Of a stretch of 64,000 nt of DNA, positions 7,755-17,321 are shown one piece after another. The first letter of the stretch is position 1. Every line of letters begins with the position of its first letter. A model generated the notes under the pieces. It saw nothing but the letters and a program-made list of their open reading frames with translations. It had not been told where the DNA came from and did not search any database. The position numbers were made by a program, and so were the translations under genes. Source of the DNA: Paenibacillus alvei DSM 29 (GTDB taxonomy: Bacteria; Bacillota; Bacilli; Paenibacillales; Paenibacillaceae); assembly GCF_000293805.1 (NCBI RefSeq), contig NZ_AMBZ01000001.1, forward strand, positions 124,001-188,000. The letters are read 5' to 3'.

Positions 7755-8219
7755 ATGTTATATGACAAACTTCTCAGTGAAACTAAAGCAAAAGTTTATG
7801 AAGTGGACATGCCACTCACTATAAAAGGACTTTATTCGGACGGAAACATTTGGATTAACAAACACATTGAAACAAGAGCTGAAAAAGTATGTGTGCTTGC
7901 TGAAGAAAACGGACACGATTACACATCCTTTGGTGACATTTTGAATCTGCAGGACTCAGTTATGAACCAAAAACAAGAACTGCTGGCTAGGCAATGGGGA
8001 TATGAATACTTAATCCCGTTAGATTCCTTTATAAAGGCGCATCAAGCAGGCGTAAGAACTAGGTATGAATTAGCTGAATTCTTAGGGATTACTGAGGAAT
8101 ATTTGATGGCTTCTATAGAGCGCTACCACCAGCGCTATGGACTATACGTTGACTTAGGGGATCATTTTTTACACTTTGATCCCCTCGATATCACATACTG
8201 CTTTAGGGCAGTTGATTGA
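7755..8219 (+). CDS. ImmA/IrrE-like protein
   Basis: Product of about 154 residues. The core VCVLAEENGHDYTSFGDIL corresponds to the HExxH zinc-protease motif of ImmA/IrrE proteins, which relieve repression by cleaving an XRE repressor. Here the first His of HExxH is Glu (EENGH), a variant known among phage members, so zinc-protease activity is uncertain. A GTG start 12 bases upstream overlapping the repressor stop is an alternative. It is cotranscribed with the repressor. Confidence 0.75.
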   Translation: MLYDKLLSETKAKVYEVDMPLTIKGLYSDGNIWINKHIETRAEKVCVLAEENGHDYTSFGDILNLQDSVMNQKQELLARQWGYEYLIPLDSFIKAHQAGVRTRYELAEFLGITEEYLMASIERYHQRYGLYVDLGDHFLHFDPLDITYCFRAVD

Positions 8220-8297
8220 CACTTATGCGCTTGCCAGCCGTAAGGCTGTTTATTATACACATTAAACAGAACGTACGTTCTTTATGGAGGGAATGAG

Positions 8298-9519
8298 ATG
8301 GAAAAAAAGGCGCCAAAAAAAAGAAGCTCCCGCCTGGTGTCCGAGAACGGGACGGTCGATATACTTATCGATACAGCGTCCCTGTTATTGTGGATGGGAA
8401 AAAGAAACGGAAGCAAAAAGAAACGGAAGCATATCCAACAGCCCAAGAAGCGTATGAGGCTGGGATATTAATAAAAGCGGATCAACTGCGCGGTAAGTTT
8501 GTCGACCAAAAGGATATAACTCTTGGGAGTTGGGGGAAACAATGGTTAGGAAATTATACCATCGAAAAAGAGCCGGCTATTCACACAATTCGGAGCAAGG
8601 AGAATGTTATACAAGCGTTAAAAAAAGGCCTTGGTGAGAATACGAAGATGAAAGATATAACCAACGATGATTACCAACAATGGTTAAAACTCCCTCAAAC
8701 AAAAAAAGAGCAAAGATGGAACGATAAAAAAGAGGAAAGAAGGAACGTTAAAAGAGTATCATGCTATTGCACGTATGATATTCCGCGATGCTTTCCGAAA
8801 AAAATAATCGTTGTTGACCCAACAGAAGAGGCAAGAGTCCCGGCATTTAGACAGACGCTTGAAGAAATTGAGAACGGAGGGAATGATCTACCGAAATACT
8901 TAGAAAAAAACAGTTGAAACATTTTCTAAGTATCGCCCGTTTTCGGGGAATGCCGCAAGACTACAACTTCTTCGTTGCTCTTGCTTACACAGGGCTACGA
9001 ATTGGAGAGTTATTGGCACTTAAGGTAGATGACTTTAACGAAAAGGAACGTTACATTTCAGTCACCAAAACACTAACCATTGTCGGCAGTGTTCGAGATT
9101 ATAAAATCGGGCCACCAAAAAACAAGTCATCGATCCGCAAGGTAAGTATAGGAGACACTGTTATAAAGGCTTTAAAATCCCAATTGGCATGGTGCAAGGA
9201 GAAAGCCGGAGAAGTTATTCACGACGCAGGCTTTATCTTTTGGAGTGTGAAGTACCTAGGCTATCCAAGTAGTGAAACTTTAGTTGATTATCGTTTTAAG
9301 CGTTTACTAAAACTCGCTGAGCTTTCTAACACTTTCGCCCCGCACAGTTTAAGGCATACGCATGTAACATTGCTCGCTGAGGCAGGAGTGGATTTAGCCG
9401 TCATACAAGACAGGTTAGGACATAAGAATGATAAGATCACTACTCAGGTCTATCTTCACGTTACCCAATCGCGGAAAAAGCTTGTCCCAGATAAGTTCGA
9501 GCGGGTCATGAATTCCTAG
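8298..9519 (+). pseudogene. Tyrosine integrase gene interrupted by several A-tract frameshifts
   Basis: The ATG follows GGAGGG. Read across frames it gives a full phage-type tyrosine recombinase: basic N-terminus, GVRERDGRYTYRYSVPVIVDG arm-binding domain, a core-binding domain with LKEYHAIARMIFRDAF, and a catalytic domain with TGLRIGELL, SSIRKVSI, HSLRHTHV, RLGHKND and a terminal VYLHVT tyrosine. All catalytic residues (R, K, HxxR, H, Y) are present. The frame shifts at 8315-8322, somewhere in 8690-8745, at 8798-8804 and at 8904-8910, all A-runs. It may be real decay or base-calling error. Confidence 0.85.
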
Positions 9520-9520
9520 T

Positions 9521-9551
9521 TGTGGGTAATGTGTGGGTAAATTACCCACAC
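9521..9551. repeat. Palindromic repeat cluster at the end of the integrase gene
   Basis: TGTGGGTAA occurs at 9521-9529 and again in a perfect 10-bp inverted repeat (9531-9540 with 9542-9551, one-base centre). Placement right after int suggests integrase arm-type sites or part of the attachment region. The att core itself cannot be identified without the other end. Confidence 0.5.
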
Positions 9552-9579
9552 ACATCTCATAAAACCCGCTCTATCAATG

Positions 9580-10179
9580 CTATTTCGACTTCTTAAAGTA
9601 TTTTATAACAAAATATATCGTGAGACCGGCAAGTGCAATCAAAATAAATGGCTGTACATAAGGTGCCGCCTTCTCATTAATATGTTCCCACTGGTCTCCA
9701 AGCGCGTATCCCAAGTATACGAAAAGGATAGTCCACGGGATTACAGCCAGTGTTGTCAGGAACGTAAATCTTCCTACCGGCATCTTGGATATCCCTGCTG
9801 GTATGGAAATCGCGTGACGAACAACCGGTACGAAGCGTGCAGAAAAGATAACGCCTGTTCCGTACTTTTCGAACCACTCTTCTGACTTCTCGATATGATG
9901 CTTGCGGATCAGGATGTACTTCCCGAACTTCTCCAAAAAAGGACGTCCGCCATATCTGCCGATCGCATATACAATCAGCTGCGCCAGTACCCCGCCAATT
10001 GTACCGAAAATGACAGCGCCAATGAAGCTCACCTTACCAATCGAAACTAGATACCCACCGTAGGCTAACACGATTTCGCTCGGTATGACTTCAATCATGA
10101 GCCCCAGCATTATTCCCCATTCCCCTAGCTGCTGCACCCAGTGAAGCAGCGAACTTACCACATCATGTATCCATGCCAT
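9580..10179 (-). CDS. DedA-family membrane protein
   Basis: A 199-residue polytopic protein with the DedA/SNARE-associated (VTT) pattern: EVIPSEIVLAYGGYL, then GGVLAQLIVYAIGRYGG, then FSARFVPVVRHAISIPAG. DedA proteins support undecaprenyl-phosphate or phosphatidylethanolamine flipping and envelope homeostasis in the cytoplasmic membrane. It is the first chromosomal gene beyond the prophage. It is transcribed alone, converging with the integrase. Confidence 0.92.
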   Translation of the reverse strand: MAWIHDVVSSLLHWVQQLGEWGIMLGLMIEVIPSEIVLAYGGYLVSIGKVSFIGAVIFGTIGGVLAQLIVYAIGRYGGRPFLEKFGKYILIRKHHIEKSEEWFEKYGTGVIFSARFVPVVRHAISIPAGISKMPVGRFTFLTTLAVIPWTILFVYLGYALGDQWEHINEKAAPYVQPFILIALAGLTIYFVIKYFKKSK

Positions 10180-10446
10180 AGCTCGTCTCTCTCCTTTTTA
10201 ATTCCCAGCTTATTCTATCATACGGTTCATCATGACTCCAATCGTCGACTTTGGCTTTTTCGATCTTGGTGTTCCTTTTACCCGGAACAAACCAAGTCAT
10301 GCGCCAATCTAATCATGCATACACATAGACTAAGCTTAAGCTTGTACTCTCAATCATTTTCAATAGTCATGAATGCTCCCCCAATATAACTGCCCGAGCA
10401 AGCACTAATATGTGATACTCATTTAGTTAAAAGGAGGTTTCAAAAA

Positions 10447-10905
10447 TTGACACGCTTTTGGATCGTTTCTCGCAAGCAATTGCGAATTGGTGCAATTGTA
10501 TTCTCTGCCATACTGGTCGCCGCAGCGTTCTGGCGATATGAATCCGTTCGTTCGGAGCAGGCCGTAGAAGCCGATCCCCAATCGACCCGAATTGTTTACA
10601 TGGTGACCGGAGAAGTGAAATCCAAGCTGGAAAATGGCAGTGAAATCGAAATGTATCAATTCATACCCGGAACGGTTCATGCTAAAGCCGGTGAGCGTGT
10701 AGAACTGCGCATACGAGGGGGTAACGGCATAAAACATGATTTCGAAATCGAAAGCATGAATCTAAAAGGAAGCATCGAGAAGGACAAGGAAACCGTAATC
10801 ACCTTCACTGCAAAGGAAGGCGTCCATCGCATCGTCTGCCTAACCCATCCGGATATGAAGCATGAGGGCCCGATGGTAGGCTATATCGTAGTAGATTCCA
10901 AATAG
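10447..10905 (+). CDS. Membrane-anchored cupredoxin-domain protein
   Basis: TTG start eight bases after AAGGAGGT. Residues about 12-30 form a single membrane anchor; the exported part is a cupredoxin fold ending in VCLTHPDMKHEGPMVGYIVV. The conserved His, Cys, His and Met there are type-1/2 copper ligands, and an upstream His (IKHDFEIE) completes the set. The probable role is electron transfer or copper handling at the outer face of the membrane. The nearest named relatives are cytochrome-oxidase-II or nitrosocyanin-like domains. Confidence 0.8.
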   Translation: MTRFWIVSRKQLRIGAIVFSAILVAAAFWRYESVRSEQAVEADPQSTRIVYMVTGEVKSKLENGSEIEMYQFIPGTVHAKAGERVELRIRGGNGIKHDFEIESMNLKGSIEKDKETVITFTAKEGVHRIVCLTHPDMKHEGPMVGYIVVDSK

Positions 10906-10978
10906 CGTGTAACAAGGCACCTAGGTCGGAGACCTGCATATGATGAACATAAATATGCAGGAAAGGAGTCGTCATCGA

Positions 10979-11290
10979 TTGAAAGCCCCGAAGGAGCGCC
11001 ATGCAAGGCCTCTTCCTACCGCCAGAAGAATCCGCCGTGCCTGCAATAATGAATTGTATCGAACCATTAAGCGAATGAACGTCTGGATTCCCGAGGATCT
11101 TGTCCAGCAAGGAGAACAATTATATTACCGCAAGGTAATCGAGAATTTGATCTGGATTCATGAGAATGGAGCCAACCGCAAGAAGCTGTCCGATTGGTGG
11201 GACGAGAATGTATCCGCCGAGTTAGCTGCGCTGTGGAATGTGGATCAGGCCAAATTATCCGCAAGCTTCCGGAAATCATTCGGAGGCTAG
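10979..11290 (+). CDS. Conserved hypothetical protein of Bacilli, 103 aa
   Basis: TTG start chosen because AAAGGAG lies 10 bases upstream; a longer ATG frame begins at 10940. The product has ACNNELYRTIKRMNVWIPEDLV, EQLYYRKVIENLIWIHENG and KLSDWWDENVSAELAALWNV, recalling a conserved uncharacterised family in Paenibacillus. It is predicted all-helical and soluble. No function is recognised. Confidence 0.6.
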   Translation: MKAPKERHARPLPTARRIRRACNNELYRTIKRMNVWIPEDLVQQGEQLYYRKVIENLIWIHENGANRKKLSDWWDENVSAELAALWNVDQAKLSASFRKSFGG

Positions 11291-11430
11291 CTTTTTCTAA
11301 TTTACCCAAACTGTCGGCTGCCCTCCGTGCAGCCTATTTCTATTGTCTTTGTTCCACCGGAGCTCTCGTAGACGTGCCAATTGGATTCAGTATATGATGA
11401 TAAGAAATAGACGCTAAGGAGGACTTCATC

Positions 11431-12384
11431 TTGAGAAATATCGTATGTGCACTAGATTTGCCGCCTGAACTTCTGGAGCACGTTCGGATCACTGCACCAG
11501 GCTTCAATATCATTGCTGGACGAGCTAAAGAACTGGATCGTGACGTGTTCCGCCAAGCTGAGGTCATATTCGGATGGTCACCCGCCGTCAAGGAAGAATG
11601 TTTCTATGATGATTCCCCGCTTCGCTGGATTCAGCTATGGACTGCCGGGGCGGATTATGTACCGATGGACGCGCTTCGCAAACACGATATCACACTCACA
11701 ACTGCTGGAGGCGTGCACCCGATTCCGATGATGGAGACGGTATTCGCTATGCTGCTTGGCTTTACACGTAATCTTCCGCAAGCGATTCGCAATCAAGCTC
11801 GCCATAACTGGGACACGAAAGGAAAGTTTACGGAGCTGCACGGCAAGACGATGGGGATTATCGGTGTCGGTCAAATCGGTACAGAGGTTGCACGAATCGC
11901 CCAAGCTTTCGGTATGCGTGTCCTAGGTGTCCGCCGCTCTATTCGGTCGACTGATCATGTAGATAGCCTGTATACAATTGAGCAGTTGAATGAAGTCCTG
12001 CCTGATTGCGACGTAGTTGTAAATATATTGCCGAAAACCTCACAGACGGTGAACTTGTATGATGAAGCTGCGTTTGCCGCCATGAAGCAAGGAGCGCTGT
12101 TCATTAACGTTGGCCGCGGGGCATCCGTGAAGACAAGCGCACTTACCGACGCTTTGAAAAATGGCCATCTTGCAGGTGCAGGCCTTGATGTGTTCGACAT
12201 CGAACCGCTGCCGGAGGATCATCCATTATGGTCCATGGATAATGTTATCATCACCCCTCATATCGGGGGCAATACCGATCAACTGAAGGAACGTGCTGTA
12301 AGGCTGTTCCTTGAAAATTTGAAGGCCTATGTTGAACATGGACAGCCTGCCCGCAGTATTGTCGATTACGATAAGGAATACTAA
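11431..12384 (+). CDS. D-2-hydroxyacid dehydrogenase
   Basis: TTG start behind AAGGAGG. The 317-residue protein shows the NAD-binding motif GIIGVGQIGTEVARIA, the signature FINVGRGASV with catalytic Arg, EPLPEDHPLW with Glu, and TPHIGGNTD with catalytic His. It should reduce a 2-keto acid to a D-2-hydroxy acid with NAD(P)H in the cytoplasm; the exact substrate cannot be read from sequence. Monocistronic, followed by a stem-loop. Confidence 0.92.
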   Translation: MRNIVCALDLPPELLEHVRITAPGFNIIAGRAKELDRDVFRQAEVIFGWSPAVKEECFYDDSPLRWIQLWTAGADYVPMDALRKHDITLTTAGGVHPIPMMETVFAMLLGFTRNLPQAIRNQARHNWDTKGKFTELHGKTMGIIGVGQIGTEVARIAQAFGMRVLGVRRSIRSTDHVDSLYTIEQLNEVLPDCDVVVNILPKTSQTVNLYDEAAFAAMKQGALFINVGRGASVKTSALTDALKNGHLAGAGLDVFDIEPLPEDHPLWSMDNVIITPHIGGNTDQLKERAVRLFLENLKAYVEHGQPARSIVDYDKEY

Positions 12385-12412
12385 GAATAAGTGAAATCAA
12401 GCTTCTCACGAA

Positions 12413-12457
12413 CAAAGACCGATCCAAAAGCGGTAATGGCTCAAGGATCGGTCTTTG
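12413..12457 (+). terminator. 13-bp stem-loop after the dehydrogenase gene
   Basis: CAAAGACCGATCC pairs with GGATCGGTCTTTG over a 19-base loop. The stem is perfect but no strong T-run follows, so efficiency is uncertain. Confidence 0.6.
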
Positions 12458-12931
12458 GGCTATGTTAGGGAGATTAGCCGATAACGGGAAATGCTTCGAC
12501 ACCTGCCGGTACGCTGCGCATTCGGAACAATATTCCTCATAGTCGAAGATTTGTATCCGAAGCCTGCATTCGTTAAGGTTTACATTTTGTTAAAAGCGAA
12601 CGACTCCAAATCTGTCGAAGGGACTTGTTTCGAGCACCCTGCCGTTCACAAAGACACGGGCAAAAAATCCATTCGTTCTGAAAGGAACTCCATGAGACTG
12701 AACCTACAATACCGTGAAACAATGTAAAATCGGCCCAAGTATTCGCGTCCTGTTGACATACTTTACGCGCCTAGACAAGCGTGTTGTCGAGCGTTTTGGA
12801 TCCTTCTGCGGCGGTTGGATTCACGGTAGCTTCTTCATCATCGTCTCCTCTTTCGTCCATGAGTTACTTCCCTAGTAACGTATGTTCGCAGAGAGGTGTG
12901 CGTGTGGGCATGTATGTCAGCCGCCTATAAA
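12458..12931. other. 474-base region without a convincing gene
   Basis: No recognised protein is encoded. A 29-codon minus-strand frame (12771-12860, MDERGDDDEEATVNPTA) has only a weak GGGAAG site, and a plus-strand frame from 12491 has no ribosome site. I see no mobile-element ends. Confidence 0.5.
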
Positions 12932-15031
12932 CTACTGAATCATCCTGTATGAAGCAATGGAGCCATATGCACGCTTCGCTTCCTCTGTCAGCGCAAAGCG
13001 TTTATCGTTGGCAGGCTTGTGCATTCGCTGAACCAGCAGCACTTCCGATTCGTAGCGGCGATACAGTCTGCTCGCCGCGGTCGCATATAAAGCTGCTTGT
13101 TCGCGATTCGCATCGAGATGCGCCGCGAGAGCCAGCTTCTCAACCGCTTCGGTCTGCAGCGTGCGATCGAAGCGGTCGCTGCTTACTGCCGCCTCCCACC
13201 AAGCGGCGGCGTCATTAGCGCGGCCCAGGCGTATGCTTGCCAGGGCGAGCGCACGATAGAGCCCCTTGCCGTCGCGTTCATAGCGCAGCCCTTCCTCCAG
13301 AAGGGCAAGCGCTTCCCGCGGAGGCAAGGTGCGGCTCACGGCGATGCGAAGCGCCGTGTTCGCAGGCGCCCAGCGCAGCGCGGCCTCTTGCTGCGCATGC
13401 GCACGGGCTAGGCCGGCAGCGCCGGTGGCCCTGTCGGCAGCAGCGCTGGCTGCCGCGGCGAGCTGTTGTGCCACAAGGTGGCACGAGGCGAGCACAACTG
13501 CGGCTGCCAATGGCACGGCGAGCAGCAGTGCAACGAACTGCTTGCTGCGATTCGTGTCCGTATGCCGAGCCATAAAGCATAGTCTTACCGCTTTGCTGTT
13601 CATGTTCGCTGCGTCGTCATACATGCCAAGCGTTAGAAATGCAGCGAGCAGCAGTCCGACAAGCCCATAAGCCATGTCAAAATCAAGCAGACTATGTGCC
13701 AGCACCATTGCTGCTGCCATTCCCCACCCAGCATGCCGACGCCATACCATAATCCATGCTGCAATCAATAGACTGACGACAGCCAGAGTCCATACCAGCC
13801 CGACATCAAGCAGCATATCCAGGAGGCTGCTATGCACTTCCTTCCCCACATATGGCTGGCTCTGTATGCGGCTGAACTGCTGCCGCCATGCATCCCCCCC
13901 TGACCCGAACCATGGATGTTCCCTCCACAGCACTAGCGCATCTTTGTAGAACATCGTGCGTGCACCAGCAGTGGCATAATGATCCGTAATCCGGCTGCTT
14001 GCCCCTGTAGGCAGCAAGTAGCTACTGCATAGGAGCAACAGCAGCATGATCGCTGCAAATAATCCGCTTTGCAGCCAGCGAATCCGACTCCGATACAGCA
14101 ACACCCCTCCAAACAACATAATCGAGGCAATCCAAGCAACCAATAGAGGAAGCGGCAGCCAGCCTTTTCCGCTTTGCCATATGGAAGCACTCCAGGAGGC
14201 AGCCGCGAATGACCATGCCCCAAACCAGAGAAATGTCAGCACATAGGCAATGCGATGCCCTTGCGCCCTCCATATTCCGACTGCCCATACTATACTGAAC
14301 ACGATCCAAGATCCTCTCGATTCACTAAGACCAAGGACGGCTAGATGAGGAACAAGCGGGACAGCTATGATCAGCCATTGCTTGAAAGAACGACGTGTCA
14401 GCCCGTTCACCGATGCTCGAGCTTGAAGCGCTATGTATGCCGTTTCGTTCAGATGATATAGTGCAAATGCCCCCGCAAGCACGCCAAGTGTATTCGGATA
14501 TTGGACGATCCCGCCTAAACGAAATCCCAACGCCGATAATTCCGAATTTCCACTCACCATCACACCGGATTCATTCGGCACCCATCCGTACAGCATGCTA
14601 AGCGCGCTGATACTGATCAGAAATCCGACAAACAGCAATATACCTGTAATATTCCTTTTGGCCTGATTCCCCCCTCTGTTCAGTACAATGGCCAGCAGCA
14701 CAATCCATGCCAACAACATGGCGTTTCGAATAAATTGCATCTGCGTGCCATATACGGTCGCAGGCCCTAGGGCCCAGTTTACGGAATATCCAATCATGAG
14801 GAGAAGCGGATACATGAGCGGAAGTGGAAGTGCCGCTTCCCAATTCGATTTCCATTTGACAAGCATGCCTGCCGATACCGCACATAGAAGGAGCGACAAC
14901 ACAAGCACATCGCGATCATAGAACAAGCCCTGCCGCCACAACGCAACAAGCAGTACAGCAAATAGGATTCCGATTCCTATATACAAGATAACTAAATTGC
15001 TGTCTCCGTCTCGTTGAAAGCCCGCCTTCAT
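12932..15031 (-). CDS. O-antigen-ligase-like (Wzy_C) membrane protein with TPR-like tail
   Basis: Start set at ATG 15031 behind AAAGGAGGGAGGG. About 699 residues: some eleven hydrophobic helices with the Wzy/WaaL family core (LSESRGSW, then LVLWREHPWFGSGGDAWR and SSLLDMLLDVGLVW), then an exported or cytosolic helical-repeat tail (AALRWAPANTALRIA, YRALALASIRLGRANDAAAWW). It probably polymerises or transfers a polyprenol-linked glycan at the membrane. The Ala-rich tail (coding about 13050-13540) is much more GC-rich than its surroundings. Confidence 0.82.
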   Translation of the reverse strand: MKAGFQRDGDSNLVILYIGIGILFAVLLVALWRQGLFYDRDVLVLSLLLCAVSAGMLVKWKSNWEAALPLPLMYPLLLMIGYSVNWALGPATVYGTQMQFIRNAMLLAWIVLLAIVLNRGGNQAKRNITGILLFVGFLISISALSMLYGWVPNESGVMVSGNSELSALGFRLGGIVQYPNTLGVLAGAFALYHLNETAYIALQARASVNGLTRRSFKQWLIIAVPLVPHLAVLGLSESRGSWIVFSIVWAVGIWRAQGHRIAYVLTFLWFGAWSFAAASWSASIWQSGKGWLPLPLLVAWIASIMLFGGVLLYRSRIRWLQSGLFAAIMLLLLLCSSYLLPTGASSRITDHYATAGARTMFYKDALVLWREHPWFGSGGDAWRQQFSRIQSQPYVGKEVHSSLLDMLLDVGLVWTLAVVSLLIAAWIMVWRRHAGWGMAAAMVLAHSLLDFDMAYGLVGLLLAAFLTLGMYDDAANMNSKAVRLCFMARHTDTNRSKQFVALLLAVPLAAAVVLASCHLVAQQLAAAASAAADRATGAAGLARAHAQQEAALRWAPANTALRIAVSRTLPPREALALLEEGLRYERDGKGLYRALALASIRLGRANDAAAWWEAAVSSDRFDRTLQTEAVEKLALAAHLDANREQAALYATAASRLYRRYESEVLLVQRMHKPANDKRFALTEEAKRAYGSIASYRMIQ

Positions 15032-15088
15032 CAACACCCTCCCTCCTTTCTCGATTCTACCAATTCTATATCTATTATGATGGACAAT

Positions 15089-15121
15089 CAAAAAGAAGGC
15101 CAACCCTATAGTTGACCTTCT
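15089..15121 (-). terminator. Intrinsic terminator of the secreted-protein gene
   Basis: Read on the minus strand, AGAAGGTCAAC pairs with GTTGGCCTTCT across a 6-base loop and is followed by TTTTTG. It separates the secreted-protein gene from the ligase-like gene. Confidence 0.8.
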
Positions 15122-15134
15122 GTCTATAACACTT

Positions 15135-16571
15135 CTAATTCGTCAGCAGTGCCATTACAATCTTGGCACGGACGAAATTATTATCACCCTTCGTGAACAG
15201 CCATTGCTGAGCGTCCACTATATTATAGTTCGATTCCCCTCTAGCAGCAGCCAGCTCCTTCAGTTCCCGAATGACCTTTTCTTTTCCTGTCAGTTCAATG
15301 GCATGTTCCAGCTTTACCGTGGATCCATCATATTGATAGAGACCGTATTTGCCCGCTTTAAGCTCCTTAGATTGACCACCTTGTTGATCAATAACGAACT
15401 TTAGGCTGCCCGCATTTGTAAGCTCCGCCTTCCGTGCGTCCCCCACAGTCACTTGCTGTTCAAGCTCTGCTTGCGTAGGGAGATATGTCGTGAATGGCGC
15501 CATATAATATTCCCCGTTATTAGCTAGCATCATTTCAACTTGGTTATCCACTTCAGGATATGTACCGGCAATCCCTACAGCAAGCGGCTTGCTGATATGT
15601 AGTGCAAGTTTGCCATGAACGGTGCCTCCCCGTTTATCATCAGCATCTATGATAAGTTCGTCTTCTCCCTCTGCGGAAAGCATTGGGCTAATCAAGATCT
15701 GATCACCGCCCAGCAGACTAACTTGCACCTTGCCATTCTTAGACCGTATAGAATAGAATAGCTCATCATTATCCGGATCAGTAAATAGATGCTCTATTGA
15801 AATATTTGTCTCTACACCTTGCAAAAGCTGCAATGGAGCCTTGGGATCCGGCGTAAATGCAGGTTCTTGGTTCACTTTAAAATCTTTATAATAGGTCGCT
15901 GTTACGGACTCAGTACCGACCTTTGTCGTCAACTTGAATACCCATCTCTCATCCCCAGCCTTCATAGCTATAGCTGAAAATGGACTGCCCGGTTTACTTG
16001 TATCTTCACTTACTGGACTGAAGACACCGTTGTTAGACGCGTATTGAATCTGTCGATCGTTGGTTTGGCTCCAATCAGCATCAAATAAATCTCTAAAACT
16101 AATGATCTCAGCAGAATAAAGCTGCTTATAGCTATCTTTATAGTCATATTCATTAATAAATTTGACCGTTGGAATCTGGATCGGTATTGCCGGATCCGTT
16201 ACCGTTACCGTAAATTTATGATAGATATCTTTCCCATTGGGCTGAGTCCATTTGTATTCGACTGTGGTTGTACCTGCCTTGTGAGGATGAATGACATACT
16301 GCTGCTGCGGCAAATCAACATCAACAAGCGCAATCCCGGGATCAATATTCGTAACTTGCTGATACGTAACTCCTACAACAGTTGCCGGAATGTCCCTTCT
16401 ATCCTCTTTATCCTTCACCAATGGCTGGTACGGAATTTTTTGAATCACTTTATCCGGAAAACGATTATTTACCCTCGCCGCAGAAGTTACTGATGGAAAG
16501 GCGCTTACTAGGAGCGCGATGCCGATACACCAGGCTAATATAATTCGTAAATGACGAGAAGCAAGCTTCAA
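15135..16571 (-). CDS. Secreted protein with Ig/cadherin-like repeats
   Basis: A 478-residue protein with a clear signal peptide (MKLASRHLRIILAWCIGIAL, cleavage near Ala-Ala-Arg at about 32). The mature part is beta-rich: a Big-type region with GTTTVEYKW, a DPDNDELFYSI segment typical of cadherin-like/Calx-beta folds, and a C-terminal helical part. It lies upstream of the ligase-like gene on the same strand but with a terminator between. It may act at the cell surface; no enzymatic motif is seen. Confidence 0.75.
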   Translation of the reverse strand: MKLASRHLRIILAWCIGIALLVSAFPSVTSAARVNNRFPDKVIQKIPYQPLVKDKEDRRDIPATVVGVTYQQVTNIDPGIALVDVDLPQQQYVIHPHKAGTTTVEYKWTQPNGKDIYHKFTVTVTDPAIPIQIPTVKFINEYDYKDSYKQLYSAEIISFRDLFDADWSQTNDRQIQYASNNGVFSPVSEDTSKPGSPFSAIAMKAGDERWVFKLTTKVGTESVTATYYKDFKVNQEPAFTPDPKAPLQLLQGVETNISIEHLFTDPDNDELFYSIRSKNGKVQVSLLGGDQILISPMLSAEGEDELIIDADDKRGGTVHGKLALHISKPLAVGIAGTYPEVDNQVEMMLANNGEYYMAPFTTYLPTQAELEQQVTVGDARKAELTNAGSLKFVIDQQGGQSKELKAGKYGLYQYDGSTVKLEHAIELTGKEKVIRELKELAAARGESNYNIVDAQQWLFTKGDNNFVRAKIVMALLTN

Positions 16572-16643
16572 GCATCTCCATCTCCTTTCTCTCCTACCAT
16601 TTCATATCTATGTACCTGAGAAAGTATACACTATTCTGGCACG

Positions 16644-17321
16644 TTATGGGCGAGCTATTTTTGAATTATTTGATTTACGATCAATATGAAGCTTGATCTG
16701 TTCCCGCATAATAAATGCACGCAGCGAACGGAACGCAGAATCACTGGTCACCTGCAACTTAGCGCCATAGAAAGTATCCTCTTCGCGCATCATCGTGCGA
16801 ATAATTTTCAATCGGCAAGGCACAGCAAAGCCAAGCTGCAATTCAGCTTCTGCTTCGCTCCCCTCCTCTAATGGAAATGCTCCTGTCATATAAAATCCGA
16901 CGCCATTCAGGCTAATATCTTCAATTTGAATCGGTATCGGCGTCGGCGTAATTGCTATCCCCTCTGTCGGTCGTGGCGGCAATACATATCCATGCTTCCG
17001 TACCTCAATCCGCGGATACAGGCGTTGATCTGTAAATTTACGCTGCTGATGCGGCGGATGAATAAGCAGCAAAGAGCCTTCATGCCGCGCTACCGCCTGG
17101 GTATGAAAATTGAAGATGCCCACCGCTGAATAAATGGTCACCTTCAGTGATTCTCCAAGTTCAAACCGCTCGAACTCAGGCAGTTCTACCTCCATGACAT
17201 CACCTTCTAAATAAGACAATACTCCCGTAGCAATACAATTATCTCCCTCAAGCACTGTACGACTGTGCAAAAGCGACATTAGCAAGTACTCCGGAGTATC
17301 TGTGACATAAGCTCCCGTCAT
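16644..17321 (-). CDS. PilZ-domain c-di-GMP-binding protein
   Basis: Protein of 225 residues with a YcgR-like N-terminal beta domain and a C-terminal PilZ domain. The two c-di-GMP motifs are intact: RLYPR (RxxxR) near residue 101 and DISLNGVGF (DxSxxG) near 135. Such proteins act as flagellar brakes or envelope effectors when c-di-GMP rises. The ATG follows AGGAGG. Monocistronic; no flagellar genes are nearby. Confidence 0.88.
   Translation of the reverse strand: MTGAYVTDTPEYLLMSLLHSRTVLEGDNCIATGVLSYLEGDVMEVELPEFERFELGESLKVTIYSAVGIFNFHTQAVARHEGSLLLIHPPHQQRKFTDQRLYPRIEVRKHGYVLPPRPTEGIAITPTPIPIQIEDISLNGVGFYMTGAFPLEEGSEAEAELQLGFAVPCRLKIIRTMMREEDTFYGAKLQVTSDSAFRSLRAFIMREQIKLHIDRKSNNSKIARP

Noticed and set aside
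12491-12727. 78-codon plus-strand frame in the gap after the dehydrogenase gene
   Set aside because: No ribosome site, no recognisable domain, and composition unlike the neighbouring genes.
13097-13670. Long plus-strand open frames opposite the ligase-like gene
   Set aside because: They arise from the GC-rich, stop-poor Ala-rich coding strand. They lack ribosome sites and have Arg/Pro/Ala composition typical of antisense shadows.
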